This document shows positions 5,496 to 6,311 of a stretch of 6,311 bases of DNA, in pieces. The notes beneath the pieces were generated by a model that worked only from the letters and a program-made list of their open reading frames with translations, did not search any database and was not told the DNA's origin. The first letter of the stretch is position 1. Each line of letters begins with the position of its first letter. Source of the DNA: Nitrososphaera sp. (GTDB lineage: Archaea > Thermoproteota > Nitrososphaeria > Nitrososphaerales > Nitrososphaeraceae); assembly GCA_025935445.1 (NCBI GenBank), contig JAICVG010000070.1, forward strand, positions 1-6,311, read 5' to 3'. The position numbers and the translations under genes were made by a program.

Positions 5496-6311
5496 ATGTC
5501 AACAAACCCCAATTTTGGTGTCTGGCGACCGATGGCCGAAAATGTTGAATTCAATGCTCTAGAGTCTAATTCCAACGCGGTAATGGCTGTTGCCGACACA
5601 GTGCGGACTACGCTTGGACCGAAGGGACTTGACAAGCTGCTTATTGACCAGGCAATGAATCGGCATGTATCAAACGATGGCGTTACAATACTGCTTTCAC
5701 TTAAAGCCATTCACCCTGTGGCAAGAATGATTGTAGAGATAGCCGAGCGGCAAGAGCAGATGGTAGGGGACGGGACAACCACCGCGGTAGTCATGTCTGC
5801 AGAAATGATAAAGGAGGGCAAACGTCTGATAAAGGAGCTAGGTGTCCATCCCACAAAGGTTGCAGAAGGAATTGAAAATGGAGTAAGACTTGCCTGCCAG
5901 CTGCTAGAGAAAGAAGCAAAGCACATTTCAGCCAGTGATATCGAGCTTGAACAAGTCGTTAGAACTTCTCTAGCATCCAAGCTTGATGGGGAAAGACTTG
6001 CAAACCTCGTCATTTCGGCACTCAGAACGGTTGGAGAGAATGCAAGATACAATGGCGAGTATGATTTTAACAAATCAATAATGATACTACGCAAGACAAG
6101 CATCGAGGATCGGGTGGTCAACGGTATTGTGCTTGAAAGGAAAAAGATGGATCCAGAGCTTCCGCTTGAGGTGAGGAATGCTAGAATCTTGATTGCAAAG
6201 CTTGATCTCAAGCCCGTCAAAGAGTCATGGATAAAGGAGAACAACAAGTATCAGGAAATCCTGCTGATGGAGAATGACCGGATTGCAAAATCAAAAGAAA
6301 TAGTCGATGCC
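5496..6311 (+). CDS. Thermosome (group II chaperonin) subunit, divergent, C-terminus cut by window edge
   Basis: Subunit of the archaeal ATP-driven double-ring chaperonin that folds proteins in the cytoplasm. The 272 codons seen are about half of a typical 540-550-residue subunit. The N-terminal equatorial domain is clear: VADTVRTTLGPKGLDKLL at 32-49, SNDGVTIL at 59-66, HPVARMIVEIAERQ at 73-86 and the ATP-binding GDGTTTAVV at 91-99, then IHPT-like VHPTKVAEGI. The intermediate and early apical part (from about 190) is less conserved: SIEDRVVNGIVLERK replaces the more usual VEDTELVEGVVIDK pattern, and the segment that normally reads like KTEIDAEI is instead VKESWIKENNKYQEIL. The N-terminus is also short, lacking the usual ILKEGT-type strand. 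It is therefore likely a diverged paralogue and not the main subunit. It has its own promoter-like region after the urease terminator, so it is probably not in the operon. Confidence 0.93.
   Translation, partial: MSTNPNFGVWRPMAENVEFNALESNSNAVMAVADTVRTTLGPKGLDKLLIDQAMNRHVSNDGVTILLSLKAIHPVARMIVEIAERQEQMVGDGTTTAVVMSAEMIKEGKRLIKELGVHPTKVAEGIENGVRLACQLLEKEAKHISASDIELEQVVRTSLASKLDGERLANLVISALRTVGENARYNGEYDFNKSIMILRKTSIEDRVVNGIVLERKKMDPELPLEVRNARILIAKLDLKPVKESWIKENNKYQEILLMENDRIAKSKEIVDA

Noticed and set aside
5711..6247. A 178-codon serine-rich open frame on the minus strand opposite the chaperonin gene.
   Set aside because: The chaperonin frame has unmistakable ATPase motifs; the minus-strand product is low-complexity and typical of an antisense shadow.
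1..6311. tRNA, rRNA, CRISPR arrays, insertion sequences and attachment sites.
   Set aside because: No cloverleaf-like sequence, regularly spaced repeats, transposase motifs or terminal inverted repeats were seen.

Overview
The window reads as part of a urea-use locus from an ammonia-oxidising archaeon of the Nitrososphaera type (Thaumarchaeota/Nitrososphaeria). The archaeal evidence is a group II (thermosome) chaperonin, TATA-box-like promoters, a T-rich terminator, and urease subunits encoded as three separate genes with archaeal-looking divergence. The lineage is an inference from this gene set (UT-type urea channel, NicO-type metal transporter, ureABC) and not from a marker gene; no amo or rRNA gene is present.

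Layout from left to right. Positions 1-713 (minus) hold the N-terminal two thirds or more of a NicO/UreH-like nickel transporter, cut by the window edge. Positions 714-903 are a divergent intergenic region with promoter-like elements and a near-palindromic candidate operator. Positions 904-2019 (plus) encode a UT-family urea channel. Positions 2084-2668 (plus) encode a soluble protein I do not recognise. Positions 2669-2827 are an intergenic region with a perfect 18-bp palindrome sharing its 12-bp core with the first operator, plus TATA-like elements. Positions 2828-5379 hold ureA, ureB and ureC in a tight operon: ureA and ureB abut with no gap, and ureC follows after 20 bp with a strong Shine-Dalgarno sequence. 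Positions 5380-5495 hold a hairpin plus T-tract terminator and the promoter of the next gene. From 5496 to the right edge is the N-terminal half of a divergent thermosome subunit. No gene-free stretch exceeds 300 bp.

How it works together: the UT channel lets urea in, the NicO-type protein supplies nickel for the urease metal centre, and UreABC hydrolyses urea to ammonia and carbamate. In an ammonia oxidiser this gives both energy substrate and nitrogen. The shared palindrome in front of the transporter pair and in front of ureA suggests co-regulation. The urease maturation genes (ureD/H, E, F, G) are not in the window and must lie outside it. The most interesting items are the shared palindrome, the basic N-terminal extension of UreB, the unrecognised protein between channel and urease, and the unusual chaperonin beside the operon.
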